Below, piece by piece: positions 9,389-21,080 of a DNA stretch of 64,000 bases. The notes below the pieces were generated by a model. It did not search any database, was not told the origin of the DNA, and worked only from the letters and a program-made list of their open reading frames with translations. Position 1 is the first letter of the stretch. Every line of letters starts with the position of its first letter. The translations under genes were made by a program, and so were the position numbers. The DNA comes from Phytophthora hibernalis (Eukaryota > Oomycota > Peronosporomycetes > Peronosporales > Peronosporaceae): assembly GCA_012656075.1 (NCBI GenBank), contig JAAKBF010000284.1, forward strand, positions 1-64,000. Reading direction: 5' to 3'.

Positions 9389-11770
9389 CTAGCTAGTTGA
9401 ATGCTTCGCACTTCCCGCGTCGTGAACTTGCTTGCACATCTTGAACATCTTGAAACAGTAGTGTGCAGGGTGCGTGAGCCCACCACAGGCAGCACACGGG
9501 CCATATTGCCGGCGACCATCGCGTCCGCCTTGACCTTGGTTGTCTCGGTCGTGCGGGTATTGGTTATTCCCAACTCTCGACCGGCGATTGTCAGACCGAG
9601 CGAACGTTCCCTCGGCGTGACCACGCTCTGAATCGTTCGCGGCAGCCACATGACCGTGATCTTCATCCGACGCGTATTCGTCGTCCGAGTACCTGTCCGA
9701 GCCTCGGTCACCCCTGCTAGGGTAGTACTCCGTATCGTAACCCTCGGTATCATCATACCCTCCACTCGATGCCTCTGCAGATTCCCCTCGCGGGTCGACC
9801 GAGCCGTCCACATTCAACGCAGCGACCATGTCTGTCAGTTCCTCAGCGAGAGTAATCCTCGGTCGGTTTTGGCGATCGTCTCGACGTCGGTTGTCATCAC
9901 GATACCGATCATCCCGACGACGACCATCCTCTCGGTCACGCCCGTAGGGGTTTCGTGAATCCTCGGTGCGTCCATCGTCACGGCGACGACCTTTCATCTT
10001 CCCCCTTGGGGCGTCGCACCGAGGACTCGCGTCCCTTTTCCCGCTCGCGACGTCGGAGGATATCATTTATCATGTCTTCCAGGTCGTGAATATTCTTGAC
10101 CCGCACGTGACACAGACGCTCTTCCAAGGATCGGTCTTCGCACGTATCGAGAAAGTGTTCAACATGATCCTTGGCCTCACGACCGCCGTGCTCAAATTGC
10201 ACCCCGGCGATTCCGGCGTAGCCATTTAGCCGGTTCAGATAGTCGCAAACGTGCTCCTTCTCTTCACGCCTCGTCGAGTAGTACCGTGCCTTCGCCGATT
10301 GATTAAACCGGGAACAGTAGTACTTGATAAACGCACCACTCAACAATTTCCACGTTCGTCTCGTCTTCCGAGGGAGTTGTCGGTACCAATGCAGGGCGCC
10401 ATCTTGGAGGCTTAGCTCGAACGCCATGCACCATTCATTTGGTGGCGTATGTGTTCCCTTCATCTCATAGAGGAAGGCTCGGAGCCATTGCATCGACTTC
10501 TCGCTCTTTTCTCGGAGGCCGAGATAGGGCTTGATGTTCCCAAACGGGAGGTGCGTGGCGATTTCAAGCCTCGGTGTGGAACTCTCGTTCTCCATCGAGC
10601 TGAGTTCTCGGATTACGAGCCCATTTTCCGGTCACGTCACCCCTTGGTCTTCCACGTCGACTGAGTCGTCGTTCGAGGAGTCATCGTGCGCATCGAAGCG
10701 TCGGTTCGTCGCCCGACTATACTTCGGCCGGCCGTCGGAGCGGTCCGTGTATTCTCGAAACCTTTCGCCAGCCGCTCAGTACGGCCCGCTGACCGAGGCG
10801 TTACCATGTGCGAATCTTGAAAGTACGCCGAAGCAGTTCTCTTCGCCGAGAACACACCCGTCCCGGCCAACTTCTCGGGCTGACGCCCGGAGTTGTCGGT
10901 AGCGGGATTCTTGATGGATCCAGCCCATCGGTCGTGCATGGGAGGCTCGTCCAAAGGTCGGAGCCCGGCCCAGGCACACCGAAAACCGTCCGAAGCTTCT
11001 GTTTCCACTTGCGCAAAGAGAGCGCGGCATCTTCGATCGACCAACCTTGAAGGTCGGTCTCGTTGGAGAGTGCTTGAGGCTCACAGCCCATAGCGCGGAA
11101 CAGTTGCACTGCGTCCTCGGCAACCTGCTGGCTGCTCCACGATTCCACCAGGACGACCAATTCTGCCCCGAGTTCCATCCACACAGCTTGTCGTATTGAT
11201 TTTTGGCGCAAAGGCCCGCATCCACTTGCTCTTCGCCATCATCACCTCCATGCATCTTCCGAAAACCTTGGTGGCTGTCGGAGTGTCCCCATTAACTGGA
11301 GGCCAACTACCGGTCGACTGAGAACTCGCATCCTCGGTCATCGTCAGCGATCAGAGATCGCCGAGTTCATCTTCGTGGTCCTCGTGAGCTGGTTCAAGAC
11401 CAGCCACTTCGTCCAACTCTTCGGTGAGGTTTCGCGCGAGTGACCCCACACCTCCGCTATGCCCTGCTGAGACGGTAGCGGCTTCCGAAACCTCGGACAT
11501 CGCTGTCGCTTCTTCCCGGTATTCATCTTCGTCATCTTCTTTGCTTCAGAGTAGTCCATCCGCTTGTCGAAGCTGTCCGAACGCTCGTTGATCGACTTCA
11601 AAGTCCATGGGGTCGCTAGTGTTGGACCGGACCGCACCGAACCATCGGTGTGCCCTCCACTCGACTTCATCGGCGTTTCTGGTACCGCTGACTTCGCTCC
11701 TCTCGCGATCTTCTCTCTTCTTCTTCTCTTGTCTTCTCTCGAATGCTCGTTAGGGTAAGAACCTATATAC
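9389..11770 (-). pseudogene. Gag with zinc knuckle (element E)
   Basis: The - strand encodes a capsid/nucleocapsid protein in several frames. The N-terminal part is low-complexity (about 11770-10640). The retrotransposon gag core is in frame 9978-10595: GALHWYRQLPRKTRRTWKLL, then FIKYYCSRFNQSAKARYYS. A strongly R/D-rich stretch follows (RRRDDRYRDDNRRRDDR, about 9860-9960), then an acidic spacer and a C-x2-C-x4-H-x4-C knuckle (CAACGGLTHPAHYC, about 9450-9500). Gag packages the element RNA. The R/D repeat is unusual for gag and may be a second RNA-binding or condensing segment. At least four frame changes are seen. Confidence 0.75.
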
Positions 11771-12670
11771 AACCAAGACACACAGAAATTCACTCCCAAT
11801 CCCGGATCGCGGCATCGGTTGTCTTGTAGGATTACGTAGAAATTCTCACTACCGAATGGTATGAATCCCACCAACAACACTCGCTTCCCTTGTCAGGTCA
11901 ACGAGCGTTGGATCAAACCTGAAGACCAGGAACGATCCCTTACGCCGGGTTGGACGTTAACTGTCCGAACACATAGGTTCAATTTGGTATACCTAATAAC
12001 CTGCACCACTAGCCACGAGCGAGGGCTAGGATGCAATATTGCGCTTTCGCGCGAACCCCCGCAGTCCCTCAGAAGGAAGGGTACCGGATCTCAAGCGTAA
12101 TACGGGTTTGCTAAGGTAAAACCTCGGCGGGTAGTAACATATATATGAAACACTCGGTTTCACTATAATATATGGCGAACGACGCTTCTCGTCTCTCCCA
12201 ACACTCGACCACTCTTATCTCTTGGAGTGACCAGCAACAAACCCTCGGTTTAATGTACCTTGGGCTCGCTGACAGGCATCCCACAAGTCGAGCGTATCCA
12301 TACCCTAAGATAAGCTAGCTAGACGTACCGAAGACGGACTTAACCCTTGGTGACTTGGGGAGAAGACTGCTGATTTATTTCTGTTGATCTATGGCTCTGA
12401 GAGCCTCTGTAGTCAATCCAATAGCTAGTCCTTTACGTAAATACAAATATCCAGTGTGAACAGATCTCAGTATGTGATTCCGTACCCGCCTCTATAAGAC
12501 CGAGGGTACGAAACTGACATGGTACAAACAAGGGTTTAAACTCTCGACAGGGAATTTATTATACCTCGGCCACTAAACTATCGTGGTCACTATGGCGCGT
12601 GGAATGTAATCCGCCAATCAGGGCTTGCCGGTCACTTTCTTTCAGCCAGGGCAACCTTCAACACCTTCAT
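11771..12670 (-). repeat. Candidate 5' LTR and leader of element E
   Basis: About 900 bp without a supported gene lie between the gag start of E and the gag of C. AT-rich, with a TATA-like run (about 12140-12175) and the E-specific CCTCGGT word at 12244 and ACCGAGG at 12500. This is where the 5' LTR must be. Its ends cannot be fixed because the matching 3' LTR has been lost; TG...CA limits are guesses. Confidence 0.4.
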
Positions 12671-12693
12671 GCAAAACCTAACACTACAGAGGA

Positions 12694-13720
12694 GTGACGC
12701 GCGTACGTCTGTCCGCGTTCTCGGAACTGAAGGAATTCGACGGACGCGACGCCAGCGAGGAGAAAGGCCGAGCCTGTCTCAATCGGGTCAAGTCCGCGTC
12801 ACGACGGGATGAAATGACGGGCGACGAAGTATGTGCCTTATTTGGAGATCTGATGTCCAGCCCGGCATGTCAATGGTACTTGCAACTAAGTCGCAATGTT
12901 AAGAAGTCATGGACAGACCTGACGGAGCAGTTTCGCATTCAGTACTGCGGAAAAGGAGTGTCGATGGCAAGCAGATACTACCATGCTGCCCAACACTCCG
13001 ATGATACGCCATACGAATACCCGTATCGGCTGAACGTAGCTGGCATGCGAGCTAAAGTCCACTACGACGACGGTTCGGCGGAAGAGAAGAGGGAACACGT
13101 CGAGCTGTTCATCAATCAATACGCTCGACACACATGAACAAGAGCTTGCCTCCCGTCTAACCTGGATGGAGATCCCCGATGTCGAGACGCTGGAGAAGAA
13201 ACTACGTGCCCGACAACGGGGACTCGCTCGTCAAAATAAGACTCTCTTCGGATCCAACAGGTTTCGTCAGAAAGCACCCCCGCCGCCATCGCCGGCCCGC
13301 ACGGTCCACACGATTCAGGCTGCGACGGACGAATATGACCCGGGACGCGACGCTCAAGACAGCGACGACCAAACGTACGACCAAGATCAGGATGCCAAGG
13401 AACGGGCTAGACTGTTTACGCCGGGTCCCAGGCGAAAATCGCACACCGTAACCCCGTCGTAGAAGACCCGGGACGATACCGTCGTAAGTGCCGCTACTGC
13501 GGTTCGCGCCGTCATACCGAAGAAGACTGTTGGACGTTGCTGACCTACCAGAAGTGTTGAGGTCATCATCCGTCAGACCGATACCTGCGGACCGTCAAGG
13601 CTTGCATGGAAGTTCGCGAGATGGGAAAATGTCCTTTGGAAGAGTTCTTCAACCAGCTTCGTCAATGGTACAGTCGTCAGAAGCATGCAGGGATGCTGCC
13701 GCCACAGGCCGAATAGATGT
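12694..13720 (+). pseudogene. Gag with zinc knuckle (element C)
   Basis: Frame 12694-13137 is a clean gag core: LKEFDGRDASEEKGR, then CQWYLQLSRNVKKSWTDLTE, FRIQYCGKGVSM and a helical end. It continues after a frame change (13166-13460) with MEIPDVETLEKKLRARQ and a proline-rich spacer. A frame-shifted zinc knuckle region follows (CRYCGSRRHTEEDCW, about 13488-13540) and ends CPLEEFFNQLRQWYSRQKHA (about 13630-13690), closely matching the gag end of element D. The N-terminal part of gag is absent. Confidence 0.75.
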
Positions 13721-13887
13721 GAAACTAGATCGCTCCCTGGTTGGGAAGCCAGTACGAGAAGAGCGATCCGTTTCCGTTTCCGGCTATGCATATGTGGCCC
13801 AGAGGGAGCAAGAGAAAACTTGACTACTCCGGTAGATAATACATGTGAACCCAACCGGGAACCCACCTCGTTTGAACGTGCTCCCGG

Positions 13888-14631
13888 GTGTTGAGTATTC
13901 GACGCCCGAATGACTATGAGTGGGAGGCTCCGTTGGACGTGATCGAGTTGCAGCCAGGTGAACGACGCGGATACTGGAAATATTACGCGCCGGACAAGTG
14001 GAACCGACAAGCCAAAATATATGGGAAGCTAAACAACCGCCGTGCGACACTGTTGCTTGATACCGGCGCCAAGGTGTCCATCATAGACACCACCTTTGCT
14101 CGTGAGGTAGACTGCCAGATCGACACGGGGGTGACGCTGAACTGCGTCGGGATCCGGGACGAGACATATTACACGGTGGAAAGAACGCGGATCAAGGTGA
14201 CCTTGGTCGGGAAGCTGGTATACTTCTTGAACCTCTGGGTCGGATACCTTGTCGGTCAAAACGCGCTCTTGGGAATGAACTTCGTGGTGACGGCCGGGGT
14301 CCGCATCGACACCGCGGACGGCACGGAATGCCTACCCGACGAAGTGAGGATCCAGATGATTGGGAGAAGACATTTGTATGGCGCGAAGATGTACCCAGTC
14401 ACGCTGACAAGTGGAGACTCTGTGTGGATCGACCTTGGAAGATCGCACGACGTCCCACTCCAACTAGATAAGAGCACGCCGAAGCTTTGGATTACCATTG
14501 GAGACTTGTGGGTAACCTCCGTCGTCAAAGGCAAGATCGATCGACTCGCTCGTGACTTTAGCCTGATGGACGGCCGACGACGCTCTGTCACGAGAATTCG
14601 GATTCGTCCAGGTAAATTTGCGACGGTATAA
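13888..14631 (+). pseudogene. Aspartic protease region (element C)
   Basis: An uninterrupted 247-codon frame. It holds GYWKYYAPDKWNRQAKIYGK, then the retropepsin box ATLLLDTGAKVSIIDTTFAR (about 14047-14105) with intact D-T-G. The second loop is ALLGMNFVVTAGVRIDTADG (about 14260-14320), followed by LPDEVRIQMIGRR. The same order is seen in element D, where the box reads D-S-G-A. The start codon is arbitrary, as this is part of a polyprotein. It is the best-preserved reading frame of C, but its neighbours are frame-shifted. Confidence 0.75.
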
Positions 14632-15039
14632 GGAGTGGTAAGATCTGGCGTACGGCGCCACCTGCGATACAGACGATGACTTGTCTGACGTAGGTAGCGA
14701 CGGATCCAGTGGAGCGCTGGTGGAACACCCAGCCTACGAAACTCCCAGAGGGCCCCTGCGTCGAGAAAAAGACATACCGCCAAGCCTGACGAGAGCAGGA
14801 TCGACCACCGCAGGTGGTGGTGGCGTCCGCTAGACCTGGACAGGGAGATGACCTCAAGCAGTCACGCGAACTGGAACGAGGAACGACCACAGCCGGAACC
14901 TCGGACGAAAAACAATGACGACCCTGGGATACCGACGGGAAAGGCATGAGAGCCAGACCACATAAATGAGGTGACCGAGGATAAACGGGCGACGTGGAGG
15001 CTGAGGACGCCGTAATCTTCCACGAAGGTTCGGAGCTCT

Positions 15040-16640
15040 TCGCCGACGAATTGCAGACGGAGATGGCGGTCCTCCCAGAAATCTCATTGACCGAAGAAGT
15101 GAAGATCGAACACCTCAAGTTCGGACGACCTACATGAGTGATGCCTGAGATCGCGGTGAGGGAAGCAGAACGGCTACGTCGAATCAACTGGAAGCAACGG
15201 AAATAGTTGATCAGAAAGGGAAATGCTTTGCCACCCGCGGCCATCGGAGTTGTCTGCGACATTGACGTGGGCGACGCGAAGCCCGTGGCGCAACGCGTGC
15301 GCAAGCTACCGCCCAAATTCATCGAGCCAGTATCGGCTCTATTCAAGGACTTCTCAGCGCAAAGATGATTCGACTCTCGAAATCTCCATGAGCGTCGCCG
15401 ATCGTCGTGATCGTGAATAAAAACAGGGTCGACATCCGACTTGCGTCGACTACTGACTGGTGAATCGGTTGACGCAGTTGATGATATACACCATGCCGCT
15501 TATCAATGACCTGCTCGAGGACTTGGAAAAGTACCTCTGGTACTGTTCACTCGACATGGCAAGCGGATTCTGGGTCATTCCACAGATCGATCACGACTTG
15601 TATCGGCTTTCATCACCCCGTTCGGGCTATTCGAGTGGACACGGATGCCGTTTAAATTGTGCAACGCGCCACAAATATACCAGCCACTGATCGGTAACGC
15701 ACGCTACAGTTTTGGAGCGTCGCACCGGACCGTGAGACTCGAGACGTCTTCGACGGAGGAAGACCGGCAGCCCCGTCCGTGTTGGGTCGACGTTCGTACG
15801 TTGATGACATTCTGATCGGCGGCTCGTCGTGGGAAGATCTGTGCGTGAAAGTGGAGCGTTTGCTTGAAGCCTGCGAGAAATGGCACCTATCCATCGTCGT
15901 GGGAAGATCTGTGCGTGAAAGTGGAGCGTTTGCTTGACGCCTGCGAGAAATGGCACCTATCCATCAGCGTAGAGAAGAGTAAGTGAGCCATGTCAAAGGT
16001 CGCATATTTGAGTCACAATGTGTCGGAATACGATCTGAAGGCGAAGCCGAAGAATATAGAGTCGCTGACGGCATTGACATTCCCACGCACGTTGACGAGA
16101 CTCCAATCTTTCTTGGGCAGCCTCAACTATTACCACAACTTTTAGCACTACTAACACTACTAATGAGCTCACTACTACCGAACCCTGTAGACATCGCAGA
16201 TTTCGCGATCTACGCGACCACGCTCTACTCCCTCTCTGAAGCGGAATTCATCGAGTACACCTCCAAGTCAGAGGTGCGCTCCCAGCCGAAGTGGGCACAC
16301 GCTCTCAACGCGTTTGCTCAAGACGAAGTTTGCACAGACCCCAATGTTGAAGCACTTCGATGAGGCATGAGACCCGTTCGTCATCGTGTGTGCCAGTGAA
16401 TGGGCGATCTCGGCCGTTCTGGCACAGACCCACGATGGTGTGTGCATGCCGGTGGAGTTCACTAGTCGCACGCTGAAGCCAAATGAGTTGAACTACGACA
16501 TCTTCGAAAAGGAGATCTTGGCACTCCTTCGCGTCCTGAGTGACTGTTTCACGATGTTGGACGAGAAGGCGGTCCGCGTCTTAACCCGACCTTCGACGAT
16601 GGCTTGGTCGTTCTGATGCAAGGGACTACAGGGACGTCTA
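15040..16640 (+). pseudogene. Reverse transcriptase and RNase H (element C)
   Basis: RT remnants appear in order: VVCDIDVGDAKPVAQRVRKL (about 15245-15305), a damaged palm, ITPFGLFEWTRMPF (about 15610-15650), and an intact Y-V-D-D box (15797-15808). A 70-bp tandem duplication follows immediately (15824-15963). Then come the connection segment (SLGSLNYY-like, about 16110-16145) and the gypsy RNase H: VIVCASEWAISAVLAQTHDG (about 16380-16440) and LNYDIFEKEILALLRVL. The catalytic box survives but the flanking frames do not, so no active enzyme is expected. Confidence 0.7.
15824..15963 (+). repeat. 70-bp tandem duplication inside RT of element C
   Basis: Two adjacent 70-bp units (15824-15893 and 15894-15963) differ at one position (a at 15868, c at 15938). 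The unit encodes the stretch just after the YVDD box. As 70 is not a multiple of three, the copy shifts the frame. Near-identity shows it is recent compared with the decay around it. Confidence 0.9.
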
Positions 16641-16845
16641 TCGCAGTGGGCCGCGATCTTGTCGCCGTGGAAACTGGACATCTGCCGATCTTCGAAAGGA
16701 GAGGAGTAGATCCTAGTCACTCTGGCCGCGAGAATCACGCCACGGGCTTTCGTGAACTCGGCGTTGGAAGATATCGCTCCACCTAAACCCCGTCGAGGAC
16801 CACATACATCCCGACACCAACCATAACAGCCAAAGAAGAACCGCA

Positions 16846-17234
16846 TGTCATGAGTTTTGATGGTTCGGAAAAGGCCAAGCGAGAAGGCGGCGCGTTCAGC
16901 GCAGTCATTTGGAAACTACCCGGATGGGAAATCGTGCATGCGTGATCAGGAAACGCCACGGATCGCACCGTTAATGAAGCGGAATATCGCGGCATGTTGA
17001 TGGGTACTCGCTTCTTGACGAGATAAAGTCTCCCGGTTGATCGTCTGCGGAGACTTGAACTTAGTCATCCGACAAATGAGGGACGAGATGGACTGTAAAT
17101 CGCCAGGTTTGAGGCTGTTGAGACAACGGGCCCAGGACGTGCTGCGGAAATGGCTGAGACACGACCTGTACAATGTACGTCGGGATTGGAACGCCAGTGC
17201 CGATCTTCTGGCAGGACAGGCTCTCCAGCTTTAA
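16846..17234 (+). pseudogene. Second RNase H domain (element C)
   Basis: An extra RNase H downstream of the RT-linked one. It reads MSFDGSEKAKREGGAFSAVI (first catalytic Asp, about 16853-16912), VNEAEYRGML (catalytic Glu, about 16970-17000), then in another frame LIVCGDLNLVIRQMRDEMDC (Asp, about 17038-17097) and NVRRDWNASADLLAGQAL (about 17173-17226). Element D has the same domain with GDSNLV where C has GDLNLV. The order of acidic residues fits an active site, but two frame changes and a stop break it. Confidence 0.7.
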
Positions 17235-18055
17235 GCTGGCATCAGAGCTCAGTCGCCTGAGGAACTGCAGGACTTGAACACGCTAAATCGTTTGACGGAT
17301 GTTCATCCGACCCAGGGAACGCGACCAGGTAAACACCGACCTAGGACCTAAGCCCCCTGAGACGCCCGATCTACCCCGGTCGGAGGAAGAATGCGTCGAT
17401 AAGGGACCCGGGGCGGCTCCTGCGTTGCTGGTGACCACGAGGTCAGCAGCGGCTCGAGCCGCACCAACCCTGACCGAACCCCGGAAGTCTTACAGGAGCT
17501 AGTGGTGCAGCGGTTGCGATTAGATCAAATCCGGATCGCCCAACACAAGGATCTCTGGATCGCGAACCTCGAGAAGTATCTGAGCGGCGATCTAAGAGAG
17601 CTCTCACGACTGGAAGCGAAAACGGCAGTAAGATCTTACACCAGTATGAGGAAGGCGAAGGAAGCTTGCTCTACTACCACGCGAGAGGTGATGAGTCTGC
17701 CGAAGAACGCGATACGATCATGAAGCTGATTGTTCCGGAGACACTCCGCGAGGACGTGTTGCACCACTATCACACGAGTCTGGAAGGGGCCCACTAAGAA
17801 ATTGGCCGGACCTATCAAAGGTTAAGACGCCATTTCCATTGGCCCGGCAATATTCCGGAGCGTGAAACGCTACGTCGGCGAGTGCACCGACTGCGAAACG
17901 GGAAAAGGGAGACCGACTATCCAAGGAGAGTCCCCGGGCAACATCGTGGCAACGCATCCGTTTTAAGTTATCACCATGGAACTCATCCCATCACTGCCCG
18001 CGTCGTATAAGGGAACACGGAGCTCCTCGTGTAGTCGACTTGTTCACGGGAGCGG
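17235..18055 (+). pseudogene. Integrase, N-terminal half (element C)
   Basis: A basic/acidic linker is followed by LVVQRLRLDQIRIAQHKDLW (17499-17560), then the HHCC zinc-binding region: VPETLREDVLHHYHTSLEGAH (about 17728-17797), RHFHWPGNI and CTDCETGKG. The start of the DDE core is ITMELIPSLPASYKG (about 17970-18015). The frame then reads LFTGAA and loses similarity where element B begins in the opposite direction (about 18055). Compared with D, the central core and chromodomain are missing. Confidence 0.65.
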
Positions 18056-18940
18056 CTGCCATAGCGTCCCGGACGCGTTGCCTTACGGCTACCCCAGTCT
18101 CCATGAACGCCAACAGGTTCCATTTGACTGACGGACGCAGGCCTGTAAAGGCCCGCAGATCTTCAGCGTCAACCTCTACCCACCCAAATTCGAAGCCGGA
18201 GGTAACGACAGCGGCGTACGCGGGTGGCGTAGCTTTTTTACGTAGAATGGGGTGAAACCCGTCGACGAATGCACATCATTGTTCGGCGCTAACTTCACCT
18301 GCAGCAGCCATGTGCTCCACTTCGTGGGTTCTTCGGCGCAGACGCTGCTCAACACATCTTCTAATACGCAGTTCTCCCGCTCGGTTTGACCATCTGTCTG
18401 CGGATGGCCCGCCGTGGACATGTCCAATCTCGTCCCAAGAAGACGGAACAAGTATTTCAGGAAGTGTGAGACGAAACGGGGATCCCGATCACTCACGAAC
18501 GCCTCCGGAAGTCCATTATGTCGAAAGACATTGTCGACAAAGATTTGAGCCGCTTGCTGCGCCGTTACACTTTTCTTCACCGCGGCTAGCCGCACAATCT
18601 TGCTGATACGTCAAACGAAGGCGAAGATGCCAGTATGACCGCGAGTGTCCGCCGGATGCTCGAAGATGAAGTCCATACTCACCGCCAACAGTCGGCCGCC
18701 ACCGTCAAGCTCATCAAGAGAACCGATGACGAGGGAGCGGGTTTCACACGTTGGCACGTTTCGCACGTCTGCACGTACTTCCGAACCCACTTGTACATGT
18801 GAGGCCACCAGAAGTTGCGCGCCACGGACGTGTACGTCTTCTCACGTCCAAGTTGGCCGCTGAGCGGCGTGTCGTGTTCCTCGTAGAGGACGCAATGCCG
18901 CAAGTCCTCGTCGATAGGTACGACTATACGGGCTCGTCGC
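18055..18940 (-). pseudogene. Integrase (element B)
   Basis: The zinc-binding part is EEHDTPLSGQLGREKTY, then VRKYVQTCETCQRVKPAPS (about 18725-18880). The core has SMDFIFEHPAD (first Asp, about 18660), SDRDPRFVSHFLKYLF (second Asp, about 18470-18520) and GHPQTDGQTERENCVLEDVL (Glu, about 18370-18430). The tail reads AFMETGVAVRQRVRDAMAA, the usual helix before the SH3-like part, and then ends at the junction with C. All three catalytic residues are present, but frame changes separate the zinc and core domains. PQTDGQTER is the hallmark of gypsy integrases. Confidence 0.8.
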
Positions 18941-19018
18941 CTTCATCGACTTGGTAATAGAGAAGACCCTCGACCAGAGAGTAGCGGTGCAACCGTGAGC
19001 GCGGCCGCGCAGTTATCT

Positions 19019-20510
19019 TCACAGCTGTGTTTGGCGTACCGAGTGTCTTAACGAGATCAGCCAGATCTTCGTCCTCGGCGTACACCTCTCGCAGAAACTC
19101 ATAGAGCGGGGACTCGAGGTACGTAACGTGCGCCAGCTGGTAGTTCGGACGTCGGAAAGTGCGTCCGCGAGGACGTTCTGCTTTCCTGGTTTGTACTCCA
19201 CCGTGAAGTTATACTCCGCGAAGAAGGAGAGCCACCGTGCCATGCGTTGGGAGAGATGAGGCGACGATGTCGCAGTCCGCAAGGACGCGTGGTCTGTGTA
19301 GATCACAAAGGGTTTACTGCCAAGCAGGTGCACCCGAAATTTCACCAGCGCGTACTTCATAGCGAGAAGTTCCTTGTCGTGGACCGGGTAGTTCTTCTCT
19401 GCCGCCTTTAGTTGGCGCGACTGGAACGAGACCACTCGCTCTCTGCCATCGGCATCGACTTGCAGAAGCCCACAGCCAATGGCAAAGTCCGATGCATCGC
19501 ATACTACACTGAACGGGCGATCGTCGTCTGGCAAAGCCAAGATCGGAGCGCTCTGCAAGCTTCTTTTGATAGACTCAAACGCTTGGTGAGGCTCGTCGTT
19601 CCACGACCATTCCGTGTCATCAGGAGGTTGGTCAATGGCCGCGCCAACTCGGCATAATTGGCACCGTACTTGTGCAAGTAGTTGGCTAGGCCAAGCCACT
19701 TACGTAGGTCCTTCTGGGATACGGGAACCGGCCACTGCGCAATCGCGCAAACCTTCTCCGGATCCGCGCGGATGCCATCCGCCAAGGAAACATCCCAATA
19801 AGGGAATCTCTTCGGCGCCGAAGATGCACTTGTTGATGTTCGCATACAAGCGATTCTCGCGCATGCACATCAAAACCTCGCGGAGGTGATCGATGTGAGC
19901 CTCGACGGCCGTCTTGTCTTCCGAGGCACGACTGTGCACGAAGATATCATCGAAGTACGTCTGTGCGAACGCCCGCATCGGCCGAAAAGTTGCGTCACCA
20001 GCCGATTGAACGTGGCCGGAGCGTTTGACAGCCCCTGGGGCATCACAAGCCACTCCCACAACATCCCCTGGTAGTTCTCACCGCTGTGAGGGGGACGTCG
20101 GATTGCGCATCAACAGCTGATAACATCCGTCGACCATGTCGAGCGCGCTGAAGATAGTACATCCTGCCATGTTGTTTTGCAACACGTCCCTCCGAGGGAT
20201 TGGCGTGGACGCAGGTATCGTCGCTGCATTCAACTTGTTGAACGCGCGCACCATACGCCACTTCCCGTTGGGTTTCCTCACGCAAAACGTTGGGGACGAG
20301 TGTAGCGACTTCGACACACGCACCAAGCATACGGCATACTTCGATGCGAAGAAGGCGTCGATTACGTTGACTTACTCCTTCGGCAGTGGTAACAGGCGTG
20401 TGGTACAGTACGTGGTGCCCGGCACCAGGTCGATTTCGTGGCGAACGCCCCTTTCCGGAGGCAACACCGATGGTGGATCATCGCTGTCGACATCTGAGAA
20501 CTCCGTCAGG
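19019..20510 (-). pseudogene. Reverse transcriptase and RNase H (element B)
   Basis: RT pieces: PTFCVRKPNGKWRMVRAFNK (about 20240-20300), IFSALDMVDGCYQLLM (about 20110-20160), WLVMPQGLSNAPATFNRL (about 19990-20050) and the catalytic box T-Y-F-D-D-I-F (about 19943-19960), with both Asp intact. The connection reads DLRKWLGLANYLHKYGANYA. RNase H follows: FSVVCDASDFAIGCGLLQVD (about 19470-19530), ELLAMKYALVKFRVHLLG and TDHASLR, ending AEYNFTVEYKPGKQNVLADAL. Two frame changes lie between palm and connection. Chromovirus-type, single RNase H. Confidence 0.85.
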
Positions 20511-21080
20511 AGAGGGTAGTACGGGTCCGACAGGTCTTTTAGGATGGCCGCGCCGTACCGTTTCTGCCTCTACGAGGACCTCTCATCTTCACGCACCTCC
20601 CGTTCCATGATCGAAGAGGTGTTCAACTCGACCGAGACGTGTTCGCGGTGGATGAGGAACATCTCTCGAACTCGCCCGCCTTCAGTGAATCCAAGCACTC
20701 TACATATGAGAGCTCTTCCAGCTCGAGAGCTCCACTACGGTAGACAGGGGAGCCAGATTCACCCCTTCCATGCGTTCTCCCGTGAGAACATCTAATACAT
20801 CTGGTGCTGTCATCTTGCCCGAAGGGACCGCCCCGCAGTGTGACCTTCCTGCAACTGAACCAGCCTGAGCGTGGAAGTCCCTGCCCGAGCTACAGCTCCA
20901 GCGACTTGTCCATCGCCGGCTCCACGGGCCTGAGCGACGCTCTCGATCTTGAGAGATCCATGAGCCTCATCGTGAGACACACACGGAACCTCCGTACATT
21001 CTTCCACATCCACCGAAGGCTCTTGATCTCTCGAAGATGCAAGGCACGCGGACGGCAACGCCGAAGGCAGATCGAGTATT

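Larger units (their letters stand above)
2346..12670 (-). mobile_element. Element E: near-complete dual-RNase H Ty3/gypsy element
   Basis: A - strand chromovirus-like retrotransposon. From right to left it has a 5' LTR/leader region, gag with a zinc knuckle, aspartic protease, RT, RNase H, a second RNase H, integrase, chromodomain, and an antisense ORF on the + strand. Its 3' LTR is missing; the element stops abruptly at the end of element A's LTR. Every coding module has frame changes, and the RT active site is degenerate, so it is dead as read. The 7-mer ACCGAGG/CCTCGGT is strongly over-represented along its whole length and serves as a signature of this element. Confidence 0.8.
12680..18055 (+). 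mobile_element. Element C: internally preserved dual-RNase H gypsy element lacking both LTRs
   Basis: A + strand relative of element D. It keeps gag (from its central part), protease, RT, RNase H, second RNase H and the first half of integrase. No LTR is seen at either side. The left edge abuts the leader/LTR of E and the right edge abuts the integrase of B, which runs in the opposite direction. Coding parts are scattered over all three frames. Confidence 0.75.
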
